The position numbers were made by a program, and so were the translations under genes. Shown here piece after piece: positions 49,663-57,376 of a stretch of 64,000 nucleotides of DNA. This DNA comes from Pseudomonas sp. MMS21 TM103. Lineage in GTDB: Bacteria; Pseudomonadota; Gammaproteobacteria; Pseudomonadales; Pseudomonadaceae. The stretch spans positions 62,001 to 126,000 of the forward strand of contig NZ_JAJISP010000008.1 of assembly GCF_022132145.1 (NCBI RefSeq), read 5' to 3'. Below the pieces are notes generated by a model, which did no database searches, had not been told where the DNA came from, and was given only the letters and a program-made list of their open reading frames with translations. Every line of letters begins with the position of its first letter. The first letter of the stretch is position 1.

Positions 49663-50301
49663 ATGCAGAATGAACCCCGTAAGGTCCGTGAGTTTCGCCG
49701 CCGCGAACAGGAAATTCTCGACACCGCGCTGAAACTGTTCCTTGAGCAGGGTGAAGACAGCGTTACTGTCGAGATGATCGCTGATGCCGTCGGTATCGGC
49801 AAAGGCACCATCTACAAGCACTTCAAGTCCAAGGCGGAGATCTACCTGCGCTTGATGCTCGACTACGAGCGTGACTTGAACGAGTTACTGCACTCGGCCG
49901 ACATCGACCGTGATAAGGAAGCGCTGTCACGCGCCTACTTCGAGTTCCGCATGCGCGATCCGCAACGCTACCGCTTGTTCGACCGCCTGGAAGAAAAGGT
50001 GGTCAAGGGCAATCAAGTGCCGGAACTGGTCGAGCAGCTGCACAAGATCCGCGCCTCCAACTTTGAGCGTCTGACTCAGCTGATCAAGGGCCGTATCGCC
50101 GAAGGCAAGCTGGAAGACGTGCCGCCATATTTTCATTATTGCGCGGCTTGGGCGTTGGTGCATGGCGCCGTGGCGCTCTATCACTCGCCGTTCTGGAGCA
50201 ATGTCCTGGAAGATCAGGAGGGGTTCTTCCAGTTCCTCATGGATATCGGCGTGCGCATGGGCAACAAGCGCAAACGTGACAGCGAAACTCCGACTAGTTG
50301 A
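49663..50301 (+). CDS. TetR/AcrR family transcriptional regulator
   Basis: A 212-residue regulator with the helix-turn-helix at residues 28-57 (ILDTALKLFLEQGEDSVTVEMIADAVGIGKGTIYKHFKSK) and an all-helical ligand domain. No ligand can be predicted. It corresponds in position to PA2957 of P. aeruginosa. It is divergent from the class V aminotransferase gene with a 76-base gap, and 89 bases precede the MoaA-like gene on the same strand, so either could be a target. Confidence 0.9.
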   Translation: MQNEPRKVREFRRREQEILDTALKLFLEQGEDSVTVEMIADAVGIGKGTIYKHFKSKAEIYLRLMLDYERDLNELLHSADIDRDKEALSRAYFEFRMRDPQRYRLFDRLEEKVVKGNQVPELVEQLHKIRASNFERLTQLIKGRIAEGKLEDVPPYFHYCAAWALVHGAVALYHSPFWSNVLEDQEGFFQFLMDIGVRMGNKRKRDSETPTS

Positions 50302-50390
50302 CGGTATTCGTCCGGTTGATAGCGCATACAGTGCATGTGCCGTAGCGGAATGGGGCGATATACTCCGAGTAACGTTAATCGGAGCCCTCC

Positions 50391-51359
50391 ATGATTGTTG
50401 ACCGCCAAGGTAGACGCTTTCGCAATCTGCGAGTGAGTCTGACCTCCGCCTGTAATTACGCCTGTACCTACTGCGTGCCCGACGGCAAGCGCCTGGTCGC
50501 GGCGCAGGACGAGCTGTCCGCCGAGGCCATGGTGCGCGGCGTCGGCTACCTGATCGAAGCCGCGGGTATCGAGCGTTTGCGTATTACCGGTGGCGAGCCC
50601 TTGGTCAGTCCAAAGCTTGAGGCGTTTCTGCGCGGCGTCAGCCCGCTAGGGTTGGCCGATATCAGTCTGACCAGCAACGGCCAGTTGCTCTCGCGCAAGC
50701 TGCCGTTGCTCCTGGAAAACGGCATCCGCCGCCTCAACATATCCTTGGATACCCTTGATCCCGTTGCTTTCCGGACCATTGCCCGGGGTGGTGATCTGCC
50801 CACTGTCTTGGCGGGGCTGGACGAAGCGCATGCCGCCGGCATGCGGATCAAACTCAATATGGTGCCGCTGCGCGGGCAGAACCTCGATCAGGTTCTGCCA
50901 TTGCTGGAGTATTGTCTGGCGCGCGGTTTCGAGCTGCGCTTTATCGAGCTGATGCGCATGGGCCATCTGGCGCGTGACGGCAACAGTTTCCTGCGTCAGT
51001 TCGTCGGCATGCCCGAGCTGTTGGCCATGATTGGCGAGCGCTATGACTATATCCAGGCCGATGCGCCGGTGGATGCGACTGCGTTGCGCTACGAGGTACC
51101 AGGGCAGGGCTTTTTCGGTGTGATTGCCAATGAAAGTGTGCCGTTCTGCCGGACGTGTTCACGTTTGCGCCTGTCGTCGACTGGTTGGCTGCATGGCTGT
51201 CTGTCGTCGAGCAATCGCCACTATGTCGGCGACCTGCTCGATAAGCCGCGTCACCAGGCTTTACCTGCCTTGCAGGGGTTGTTGGTCAAGGCGCTGGGTG
51301 ACAAGCAAGAGGTTGCCTTTTCCGGGGGCGTGACCGTCATGAAGATTATTGGAGGGTGA
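50391..51359 (+). CDS. MoaA-like radical SAM enzyme (GTP 3',8-cyclase type)
   Basis: A 322-residue radical SAM protein with both MoaA iron-sulfur sites. The N-terminal cluster is TSACNYACTYCVPDG (CX3CX2C), the SAM motif is TGGEPLVS, and the C-terminal cluster is FCRTCSRLRLSSTGWLHGC (CX2CX13C). The C-terminus ends IIGG, the two-Gly tail needed for GTP cyclisation, although the tail is slightly unusual. No other molybdenum cofactor gene is in the window; Pseudomonas usually has its main moa genes elsewhere, so this is probably a paralogue or moaA2-type copy. ATG at 50391 has GGAGCCCTCC just upstream. It follows a TetR gene. Confidence 0.82.
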   Translation: MIVDRQGRRFRNLRVSLTSACNYACTYCVPDGKRLVAAQDELSAEAMVRGVGYLIEAAGIERLRITGGEPLVSPKLEAFLRGVSPLGLADISLTSNGQLLSRKLPLLLENGIRRLNISLDTLDPVAFRTIARGGDLPTVLAGLDEAHAAGMRIKLNMVPLRGQNLDQVLPLLEYCLARGFELRFIELMRMGHLARDGNSFLRQFVGMPELLAMIGERYDYIQADAPVDATALRYEVPGQGFFGVIANESVPFCRTCSRLRLSSTGWLHGCLSSSNRHYVGDLLDKPRHQALPALQGLLVKALGDKQEVAFSGGVTVMKIIGG

Positions 51360-51428
51360 GAGTCGCAAGCCGCAAAAGGGGTGATTTCTATCGGTTGTGC
51401 AAGGCATCCTGGCTTGACGCTAAAAAGT

Positions 51429-52319
51429 ATGACTGATTTTCCGATTGCCTATATCGAACCGGTATTCCGCCCGCCAAGCGAGGCCCACTCGCTGATTCTG
51501 CCGGTGACCAACGGCTGCTCCTGGAATAACTGCACCTTCTGTGAGATGTACACCGAAGAGCAGAAGAAATTCCGAGCTCGGGATGAGCGGGAGGTGCTGG
51601 ACGAAATTCGCCGCACTGGCGAGCGGCTGATCGTGCAGCGGGTGTTTCTTGCCGATGGTGATGCCCTGGTGCTGCCGACGCGACGTTTGCTGGTCATCCT
51701 GTCGGCCATTCGTGAGTACATGCCGGATGTCGAGCGGGTCTCCAGCTATTGCCTGCCGCGCAATCTGCGCAAGAAATCGGTCGATGAACTAAAGGAGCTA
51801 GCCGATGCCGGGCTGCGTATGGCCTATGTGGGCTGTGAGTCGGGTGACGATGAGGTGCTGGCGCGGGTCAACAAGGGCGAAACGTTCGAGTCCAGCCTGA
51901 GTGCCCTCGACAAGCTAGGCCAGGCAGGGATTACGCGTTCGGTGATGATCCTCAATGGTCTTGGTGGCATCAGCTTGAGCAGGCAGCATGCCGATAACTC
52001 GGCGCGCCTGATGAATGCCGCGCAACCGGAGTTCCTCTCGACCCTGGTAGTCAGCTTTCCCCAGGGCGAGGCGCGTTTTCGTCAGGCGTTTGCTGATTAT
52101 CAGGCATTGGGTCAGCAGCAACTGTTCATTGAGATCGAGCGTTTGTTGCGTGGCCTCGAGCTGCGCGACACGGTGTTTCGCAGCGACCATGCCTCCAACT
52201 ACCTGGTACTCAAAGGCATCCTGGGTGAGGACAAGCCGCGTCTGCTGGCGCAGGTGCGCGCCGCCATCGAACAACCGCAGGGCGCCGGGTTGCGTCAGGA
52301 GTGGCAGCGCGGCCTGTGA
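51429..52319 (+). CDS. radical SAM protein with CX4CX2C cluster motif
   Basis: A 296-residue radical SAM protein. Its cluster motif reads NGCSWNNCTFCEMY, that is CX4CX2C and not the common CX3CX2C. VFLADGDALVLP resembles the second strand of Elp3/B12-type radical SAM domains, and MAYVGCESGDDEVLARVNKGE the later core. No separate B12-binding domain exists. I chose ATG at 51429 (MTDFPIAYIEPVFRPPSEAHS); a longer in-frame start at 51381 would add a non-conserved tail. The function is unknown. It is 69 bases downstream of the MoaA-like gene, with a CAAGC-type repeat remnant between them. Confidence 0.75.
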   Translation: MTDFPIAYIEPVFRPPSEAHSLILPVTNGCSWNNCTFCEMYTEEQKKFRARDEREVLDEIRRTGERLIVQRVFLADGDALVLPTRRLLVILSAIREYMPDVERVSSYCLPRNLRKKSVDELKELADAGLRMAYVGCESGDDEVLARVNKGETFESSLSALDKLGQAGITRSVMILNGLGGISLSRQHADNSARLMNAAQPEFLSTLVVSFPQGEARFRQAFADYQALGQQQLFIEIERLLRGLELRDTVFRSDHASNYLVLKGILGEDKPRLLAQVRAAIEQPQGAGLRQEWQRGL

Positions 52320-52383
52320 TGGCGTGGAACCTGCATTACTGCGTTATCCGCCGGTATTCCGTCGCCGGCACGGGAGGAGAGTG

Positions 52384-52986
52384 ATGCGCAGTCTGATGTT
52401 AATCCTGGCGCTGTTGGCCCTGGGCGGTTGCATGAAGGTCAGCGACCTGGCCGATGGCGCCGCCTATCAATTGCGCGATGCCGGTTTTCTCGATCATGGG
52501 CAAACCGAACGCATGGCCTCGCGGCGCCTGCAACAGGACTCCTTCATCTATATCGCCCAGGGGCACTTCGTTCCCCCCGGCGCGGCCTATCCGCGCCCGA
52601 ATGTGGTGGCGGAAGAGGCATTCAAGGGCTTCGTCGAGTATTTCCCGCTGGTCCGTCGGGCGCGCAGCCCGGCCGGGCTGGAGGAGGCTATGGGCCAGGC
52701 GCGCGCGGCCGGCGCACATTATTTGCTCTACAGCCGCTTCGCCTATGCCGATGATCGCATCGGCACCGGGGATGAGTGGGCGGATCAGCAGGCGCTGGAT
52801 CGGCTCGGCACCGACCGTAGCGTCATTCAGTTGATGCTGATCGAGACCAATACCCATTATCTGGTCGATACCGCGCGAATCCGCAACCGTGGCGGCTTCC
52901 TGACGTTCTATGATGCCAAACCAGAAGATTTGCTCGGTCCGCCGCTGCGCGATTATGCCCGCAGCCTGATTGGGCTGAGCCGCTAA
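52384..52986 (+). CDS. DUF4823-type lipoprotein
   Basis: A 200-residue lipoprotein: LILALLALGGC gives lipid-modified Cys16. The mature part (DSFIYIAQGHFVPPGAAYP, AFKGFVEYFPLVRRA, AGAHYLLYSRFAYADDRIG, VIQLMLIETNTHYLVDTARI) matches the DUF4823 type as I know it, with a domain that looks like TolB N-terminal or CsgG-like folds. GGGAGGAGAG precedes the ATG at 52384. Function is unknown. It sits between a radical SAM gene and DUF1285. Confidence 0.75.
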   Translation: MRSLMLILALLALGGCMKVSDLADGAAYQLRDAGFLDHGQTERMASRRLQQDSFIYIAQGHFVPPGAAYPRPNVVAEEAFKGFVEYFPLVRRARSPAGLEEAMGQARAAGAHYLLYSRFAYADDRIGTGDEWADQQALDRLGTDRSVIQLMLIETNTHYLVDTARIRNRGGFLTFYDAKPEDLLGPPLRDYARSLIGLSR

Positions 52987-52996
52987 GGAAACTCGC

Positions 52997-53566
52997 ATGA
53001 CCGACCCAGGCAACAAAGCCGGCGACCTGCTGGCGCAGATCCCCAAGAGCGAGAAGAAGGGCTTGCCGCCCGTGCACCTGTGGAACCCGGACTTTTGCGG
53101 CAACATCGACATGCGTATCGCCCGTGACGGTAGCTGGTTCTACATGGGCACCCCGATTGGCCGCAAGCCGATGGTCAAGTTGTTCTCCACCATCATCCGC
53201 CGCGATGGCGACGATTACTTCCTGATCACCCCGGTGGAGAAGGTCGGCATCAAGGTCGACGATGCGCCCTTCGTTGCCGTCAGTCTGCAGGTGGAGGGTG
53301 AGGGTGAGACGCAGGTGCTGCGTTTCACCACTAACGTCGAGGAGGAGGCCATCGCCGGCGCCGAGCATCCGCTGCGCGTGGTGCTTGATGAGCAGACCCA
53401 GGAGCCGGCACCCTACGTGCATGTGCGCAGCAACCTGGAGGCATTGATTCACCGCAATGTGTTTTATCAGTTGGTCGAGCTGGCGGTACCGCGCGAGATC
53501 GATGGTAAGACCTGGCTAGGGGTGTGGAGCAGTGGCGAGTTCTTCCCGATTGGGCCAGAGCCTTAG
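52997..53566 (+). CDS. DUF1285 protein
   Basis: A 189-residue soluble protein with LPPVHLWNPDFCGNIDMRIARDGSWFYMGTPIGRKPMVKLFSTIIRRDGDDYFLITPVEK-type text in its first half, the hallmark of DUF1285, and RSNLEALIHRNVFYQLVELAV in the second. Structures of the family show a beta-rich fold of unknown function. It starts ten bases after the DUF4823 lipoprotein gene, so both are likely co-transcribed, and ends at a terminator shared with etfQO. Confidence 0.88.
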   Translation: MTDPGNKAGDLLAQIPKSEKKGLPPVHLWNPDFCGNIDMRIARDGSWFYMGTPIGRKPMVKLFSTIIRRDGDDYFLITPVEKVGIKVDDAPFVAVSLQVEGEGETQVLRFTTNVEEEAIAGAEHPLRVVLDEQTQEPAPYVHVRSNLEALIHRNVFYQLVELAVPREIDGKTWLGVWSSGEFFPIGPEP

Positions 53567-53603
53567 GGCCCGGGCAAAAAGGCCGCACCCTGCGGCGCTC
53601 AAG

Positions 53604-53630
53604 AAAAAGGCTCCCGAGGGAGCCTTTTTT
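53604..53630. terminator. rho-independent terminator, bidirectional
   Basis: Stem AAGGCTCC/GGAGCCTT with a short CGAG loop, flanked by A5 and T6. It lies between convergent DUF1285 and etfQO. Confidence 0.92.
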
Positions 53631-53637
53631 GCGCATC

Positions 53638-55302
53638 TTACATATTGGGGTAGTTAGGTCCGCCGGCGCCTTCCGGTGCCACCCAGTTGATGTTCTGGGC
53701 TGGGTCCTTGATGTCACAGGTCTTGCAGTGCACGCAGTTCTGCGCGTTGATCTGGAACTTCTTTTCGCCGTCTTCCAGGGTGACGATTTCGTACACGCCG
53801 GCCGGGCAGTAGCGCTGCGCCGGTTCGTCATACAGCGGCAAGTTCTTGGTCAGCGGAATGCTCGGGTCGGTGAGCTTCAGGTGGCAGGGCTGCTCCTCTT
53901 CATGGTTGGTGTTGGAGAGGAATACCGAGCTGAGCTTGTCGAAGCTGAGCTTGCCGTCCGGTTTCGGGTAGTCAATACGCTTCGACTCGGCCGCCGGTTT
54001 CAGGGTGGCGTAATCCGGCTTGGTGTCATGCAGGGTGAAGGGAATCTTGCCGCCGAAGATATTCTGGTCGAGGTAGTTGAAGGCCCCGCCGCCCAGTACG
54101 CCGAACTTGTGGATCGCCGCACCGAAGTTGCGGCTGCGGAACAGCTCGTCGTACAGCCAGCTGGCTTTGAAGGCGTCGACGTAGCCGGTCAGCTGGTCGC
54201 CGCCTTCGCGTCCGGCGAACAGTGCGTCGGCTGCCGCGTCGGCGGCGAGCATGCCGGACTTCATGGCGGTATGGCTGCCCTTGATCTTGGCGAAGTTGAG
54301 GGTGCCGAGGTCGCAGCCGATCAGCGCGCCGCCGTTGAAGACCATCTTCGGCAGCGAGTTGAGGCCGCCCTTGGCGATGGCGCGAGCACCATAGGCCACG
54401 CGCTTGCCACCTTCCAGGTACTGGGCGATGACCGGATGGTGCTTGTAGCGCTGGAATTCGTCGAACGGCGACAGGTGCGGGTTGCTGTAGGACAGGTCGA
54501 CGATCAGGCCGACCACCACCTGGTTATTCTCCAGGTGGTAGAGGAAGGAGCCACCGGTGTTTTCACTGTCGACCAGCGACAGCGGCCAGCCGGCGGTGTG
54601 TACCACCAAACCTTGCTCGTGCTTGGCCGGGTCGATGTCCCAGATTTCCTTGATGCCGATACCGTAATGCTGGGCGTCGGCTTCGCTATCGAGGTTGTAC
54701 TTCTTGATCAGTTGCTTGCCGATATGGCCACGGCAGCCTTCGGCGAACAGGGTGTACTTGGCGCGCAATTCCATGCCGGGGGTGTAATAACCCTCTTTCG
54801 GATTGCCTTCGCGGTCGACGCCCAGGTCGCCAGTGAGAATGCCATAGACCGAGCCCTTTTCATCGATCAGCGCTTCCTGAGCGGCGAAGCCGGGGTAGAT
54901 TTCCACGCCCAGGTTTTCGGCCTGTTGCGCTAGCCAGCGGCACAGATTGCCCAGGGAAATGATGTAGTTACCCTGGTTGTGCATGGTCTTGGGCACGAAC
55001 AGGTCGGGGATTCGGCTGGCCTTTGTCGCGTTATTCAGCAGATAGATGTCGTCGCGCTTGACCGGGGTGTTCAGCGGTGCGCCGAGTTCCTTCCAGTCGG
55101 GGAACAGTTCGTTCAGGGCGCGCGGCTCGAACACCGCGCCGGAGAGAATATGCGCACCGACTTCGGAGCCTTTTTCAACCACGCAGACGCTGATTTCCTT
55201 GCCCGCTTCGGCGGCTTTCTGCTTCAGTCGGCAGGCGGCGGACAGGCCGGCTGGGCCGGCGCCGACGATGACGACGTCGAATTCCATAAACTCGCGTTCC
55301 AC
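53638..55302 (-). CDS. etfQO: electron transfer flavoprotein:ubiquinone oxidoreductase
   Basis: A 554-residue membrane-associated flavoprotein that passes electrons from ETF to ubiquinone. The N-terminal FAD fold VVIVGAGPAGLSAACRLKQKA is complete, and the C-terminal [4Fe-4S] domain shows YCPAGVYEIV and NCVHCKTCDIKDPAQNINWVAPEG. Length matches the family. The start is GTG at 55302 with TAGGAG seven bases upstream. It is divergent from etfBA, its electron donors, with shared regulatory DNA between them. Confidence 0.96.
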   Translation of the reverse strand: MEREFMEFDVVIVGAGPAGLSAACRLKQKAAEAGKEISVCVVEKGSEVGAHILSGAVFEPRALNELFPDWKELGAPLNTPVKRDDIYLLNNATKASRIPDLFVPKTMHNQGNYIISLGNLCRWLAQQAENLGVEIYPGFAAQEALIDEKGSVYGILTGDLGVDREGNPKEGYYTPGMELRAKYTLFAEGCRGHIGKQLIKKYNLDSEADAQHYGIGIKEIWDIDPAKHEQGLVVHTAGWPLSLVDSENTGGSFLYHLENNQVVVGLIVDLSYSNPHLSPFDEFQRYKHHPVIAQYLEGGKRVAYGARAIAKGGLNSLPKMVFNGGALIGCDLGTLNFAKIKGSHTAMKSGMLAADAAADALFAGREGGDQLTGYVDAFKASWLYDELFRSRNFGAAIHKFGVLGGGAFNYLDQNIFGGKIPFTLHDTKPDYATLKPAAESKRIDYPKPDGKLSFDKLSSVFLSNTNHEEEQPCHLKLTDPSIPLTKNLPLYDEPAQRYCPAGVYEIVTLEDGEKKFQINAQNCVHCKTCDIKDPAQNINWVAPEGAGGPNYPNM

Positions 55303-55373
55303 AGGCTATCTCCTACTCAAGGCTCTCTAATTTTATTTGGCGATCAGGCTCGTTCCCTGGGCGATGCGGGCGC

Positions 55374-55402
55374 ATTATATCTGCACCCTCCGAACGGGCC
55401 AA
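55374..55402 (-). promoter_or_regulatory. candidate sigma-70 promoter of etfQO
   Basis: Minus strand: TTGGCC (55402-55397), 17-base spacer, perfect TATAAT (55379-55374). Start would be near 55367, about 65 bases before the etfQO GTG. Confidence 0.6.
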
Positions 55403-55404
55403 TA

Positions 55405-55418
55405 CAAACGTTTGTTTG
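55405..55418. promoter_or_regulatory. PsrA-box-like operator
   Basis: CAAAC-GTTT-GTTTG fits the published PsrA consensus [G/C]AAAC(N2-4)GTTT[G/C] exactly with a four-base spacer. It abuts the etfQO -35 box and overlaps the etfB -35 box, a position suited to repressing both. The site also contains the palindrome ACAAACGTTTGT. Confidence 0.65.
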
Positions 55419-55442
55419 AATATGTTGTAGTCCTGTTAGAAT
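55415..55442 (+). promoter_or_regulatory. candidate promoter of etfBA
   Basis: Extended -10 TGTTAGAAT (55434-55442) with TTTGAA at 55415-55420 at 16-base spacing. Start would be near 55449, giving a leader of about 170 nt. The -35 overlaps the PsrA-type operator. Confidence 0.5.
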
Positions 55443-55621
55443 CCTACTACATCACGGATGACTGGCCGACTCATTGTATTGACCAGGCCAGGCCGTGCAG
55501 TCAAGATACGGGCGGTTTTGCGTTCGCCGTCTGGGCTGAAGGTCGGTTCCGGCCGATTTGCATTACCCGCTATGTTCGCTTCTGGCGACATTCCTATTCA
55601 CCGGAGAGTAACGAGGAATCC

Positions 55622-56371
55622 ATGAAGGTTCTTGTAGCTGTCAAACGAGTGGTCGACTACAACGTCAAGGTTCGCGTCAAGGCGGACAACAGCGGCGTTG
55701 ATCTTGCCAACGTCAAGATGTCGATGAATCCCTTCTGCGAAATCGCCGTGGAAGAAGCGGTACGCCTGAAAGAAAAAGGCGTGGCCAGCGAAATCGTCGT
55801 GGTGTCGATCGGTCCGACGGCTGCCCAAGAGCAGCTGCGTACCGCCCTGGCACTGGGTGCCGACCGCGCCATTCTGGTCGAGTCCAGCGATGAGCTGAAT
55901 TCCCTGGCCGTCGCCAAACTGCTCAAGGCAGTGGTCGACAAGGAGCAGCCGCAACTGGTGATCCTCGGCAAACAGGCGATCGACAGCGACAACAACCAGA
56001 CCGGCCAGATGCTCGCCGCCCTGAGCGGTTACGCCCAAGGCACCTTCGCCTCCAAGGTGGAAGTGACCGGCGACAAGGTCAACGTGACTCGCGAAGTCGA
56101 CGGCGGCCTGCAGACCGTGGCGTTGAACCTGCCGGCTATCGTGACTACCGACCTGCGGTTGAACGAGCCGCGCTACGCATCGCTGCCGAACATCATGAAG
56201 GCCAAGAAGAAGCCGCTGGAAGTGCTCACCCCTGAAGCTCTGGGCGTTGCCACCACTTCCACCGTCAAGACCCTGAAAGTCGAAGCGCCTGCTACCCGCA
56301 GCGCCGGCATCAAGGTCAAGTCGGTGGCTGAATTGGTCGAGAAACTGAAGAACGAAGCGAAGGTAATCTAA
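55622..56371 (+). CDS. etfB: electron transfer flavoprotein beta subunit
   Basis: A 249-residue subunit that, with EtfA, accepts electrons from acyl-CoA and other dehydrogenases. KVLVAVKRVVDYNVKVRVK at the N-terminus, MNPFCEIAVEEAVRLKEKG and LGKQAIDSDNNQTGQMLAA (AMP-binding region) are characteristic. GAGGAATCC precedes the ATG at 55622; a long in-frame opening to 55337 crosses the promoter region and is rejected. etfA starts on the base after its stop. Confidence 0.96.
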   Translation: MKVLVAVKRVVDYNVKVRVKADNSGVDLANVKMSMNPFCEIAVEEAVRLKEKGVASEIVVVSIGPTAAQEQLRTALALGADRAILVESSDELNSLAVAKLLKAVVDKEQPQLVILGKQAIDSDNNQTGQMLAALSGYAQGTFASKVEVTGDKVNVTREVDGGLQTVALNLPAIVTTDLRLNEPRYASLPNIMKAKKKPLEVLTPEALGVATTSTVKTLKVEAPATRSAGIKVKSVAELVEKLKNEAKVI

Positions 56372-57301
56372 ATGGCTATCTTAGTTGTTGCAGAACACAC
56401 TAACGCGGCCCTGGCGCCTGCCACCTTGAATACCATTGCCGCGGCGAAAGCCATCGGTGGTGATATCCATGTGCTGGTGGCCGGTAGCGGTTGTGGCGCA
56501 GTTGCCGAAGCCGCTGGCAAAGTCGCTGGCGTGGCCAAGGTCCTGGTTGCCGACAACGCTGCATTCGCTCATCAGCTGCCAGAAAATGTCGCGCCGCTGG
56601 TAGCCGAGTTGGGTGCTGGGTACAGCCACATCCTGGCGGCTGCCACCAGCAACGGCAAAAACATCCTGCCGCGGGTTGCCGCTCAGCTGGACGTGGATCA
56701 GATCTCGGAAATCATTACCGTTGAAAGCGCGGACACCTTCAAGCGTCCGATCTATGCCGGTAATGCCATTGCCACCGTGCAATCCTCGGCGGCTGTGAAA
56801 GTGATCACCGTGCGTGCCACCGGTTTCGATCCGGTTGCGGCTGAGGGCGGTTCCGCTGCCGTTGAAGCTGTTGCCATCGGCGGCGACGCTGGCAAGTCGG
56901 CATTCGTTGGCGAAGAACTGGCCAAGTCCGATCGTCCTGAACTGACCGCTGCCAAGATCGTCGTATCCGGCGGCCGCGGCATGCAGAACGGCGACAACTT
57001 CAAGCATCTCTATGCCTTGGCCGACAAACTCGGCGCCGCCGTTGGTGCCTCGCGCGCCGCGGTCGACGCTGGTTTCGTGCCGAACGACATGCAGGTCGGT
57101 CAGACCGGCAAGATCGTCGCGCCACAGCTGTACATCGCCGTCGGTATCTCCGGCGCGATCCAGCACCTAGCCGGCATGAAAGACTCCAAGGTGATCGTCG
57201 CGATCAACAAGGATGAAGAGGCGCCGATCTTCCAGGTGGCCGATTACGGCTTGGTCGCCGACCTGTTCGAGGCCATCCCGGAGTTTGAGAAACTGGTGTA
57301 A
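56372..57301 (+). CDS. etfA: electron transfer flavoprotein alpha subunit
   Basis: A 309-residue subunit carrying FAD in its C-terminal domain: GGRGMQNGDNFKHLYALADKLGAAVGASRAAVDAG, GQTGKIVAPQLYIAVGISGAIQHL and INKDEEAPIFQVADYGLVADL. The N-terminus MAILVVAEH is typical. The start codon directly follows the etfB stop. A terminator follows; fabV, which I recall next in P. aeruginosa, is not present. Confidence 0.97.
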   Translation: MAILVVAEHTNAALAPATLNTIAAAKAIGGDIHVLVAGSGCGAVAEAAGKVAGVAKVLVADNAAFAHQLPENVAPLVAELGAGYSHILAAATSNGKNILPRVAAQLDVDQISEIITVESADTFKRPIYAGNAIATVQSSAAVKVITVRATGFDPVAAEGGSAAVEAVAIGGDAGKSAFVGEELAKSDRPELTAAKIVVSGGRGMQNGDNFKHLYALADKLGAAVGASRAAVDAGFVPNDMQVGQTGKIVAPQLYIAVGISGAIQHLAGMKDSKVIVAINKDEEAPIFQVADYGLVADLFEAIPEFEKLV

Positions 57302-57322
57302 GCCGGCTTTCCTGGCTCCATG

Positions 57323-57348
57323 AAAAACCCGCCTTGAGCGGGTTTTTT
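57323..57348. terminator. rho-independent terminator, bidirectional
   Basis: Stem AAAACCCGC/GCGGGTTTT with a CTTGA loop and T6 on the plus side. It lies between convergent etfA and plaF. Confidence 0.9.
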
Positions 57349-57376
57349 CTTGGGTGCGATTTGTCTTGGCGGTGCG

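Larger units (their letters stand above)
55303..55621. other. etfQO/etfB divergent regulatory region
   Basis: This 319-base gap has no gene. It contains promoter candidates for both directions (55374-55402 minus, 55415-55442 plus) and a PsrA-type operator at 55405-55418 between them. The stretch 55450-55610, the predicted etfB leader, shows no strong hairpin or ORF. Confidence 0.7.
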
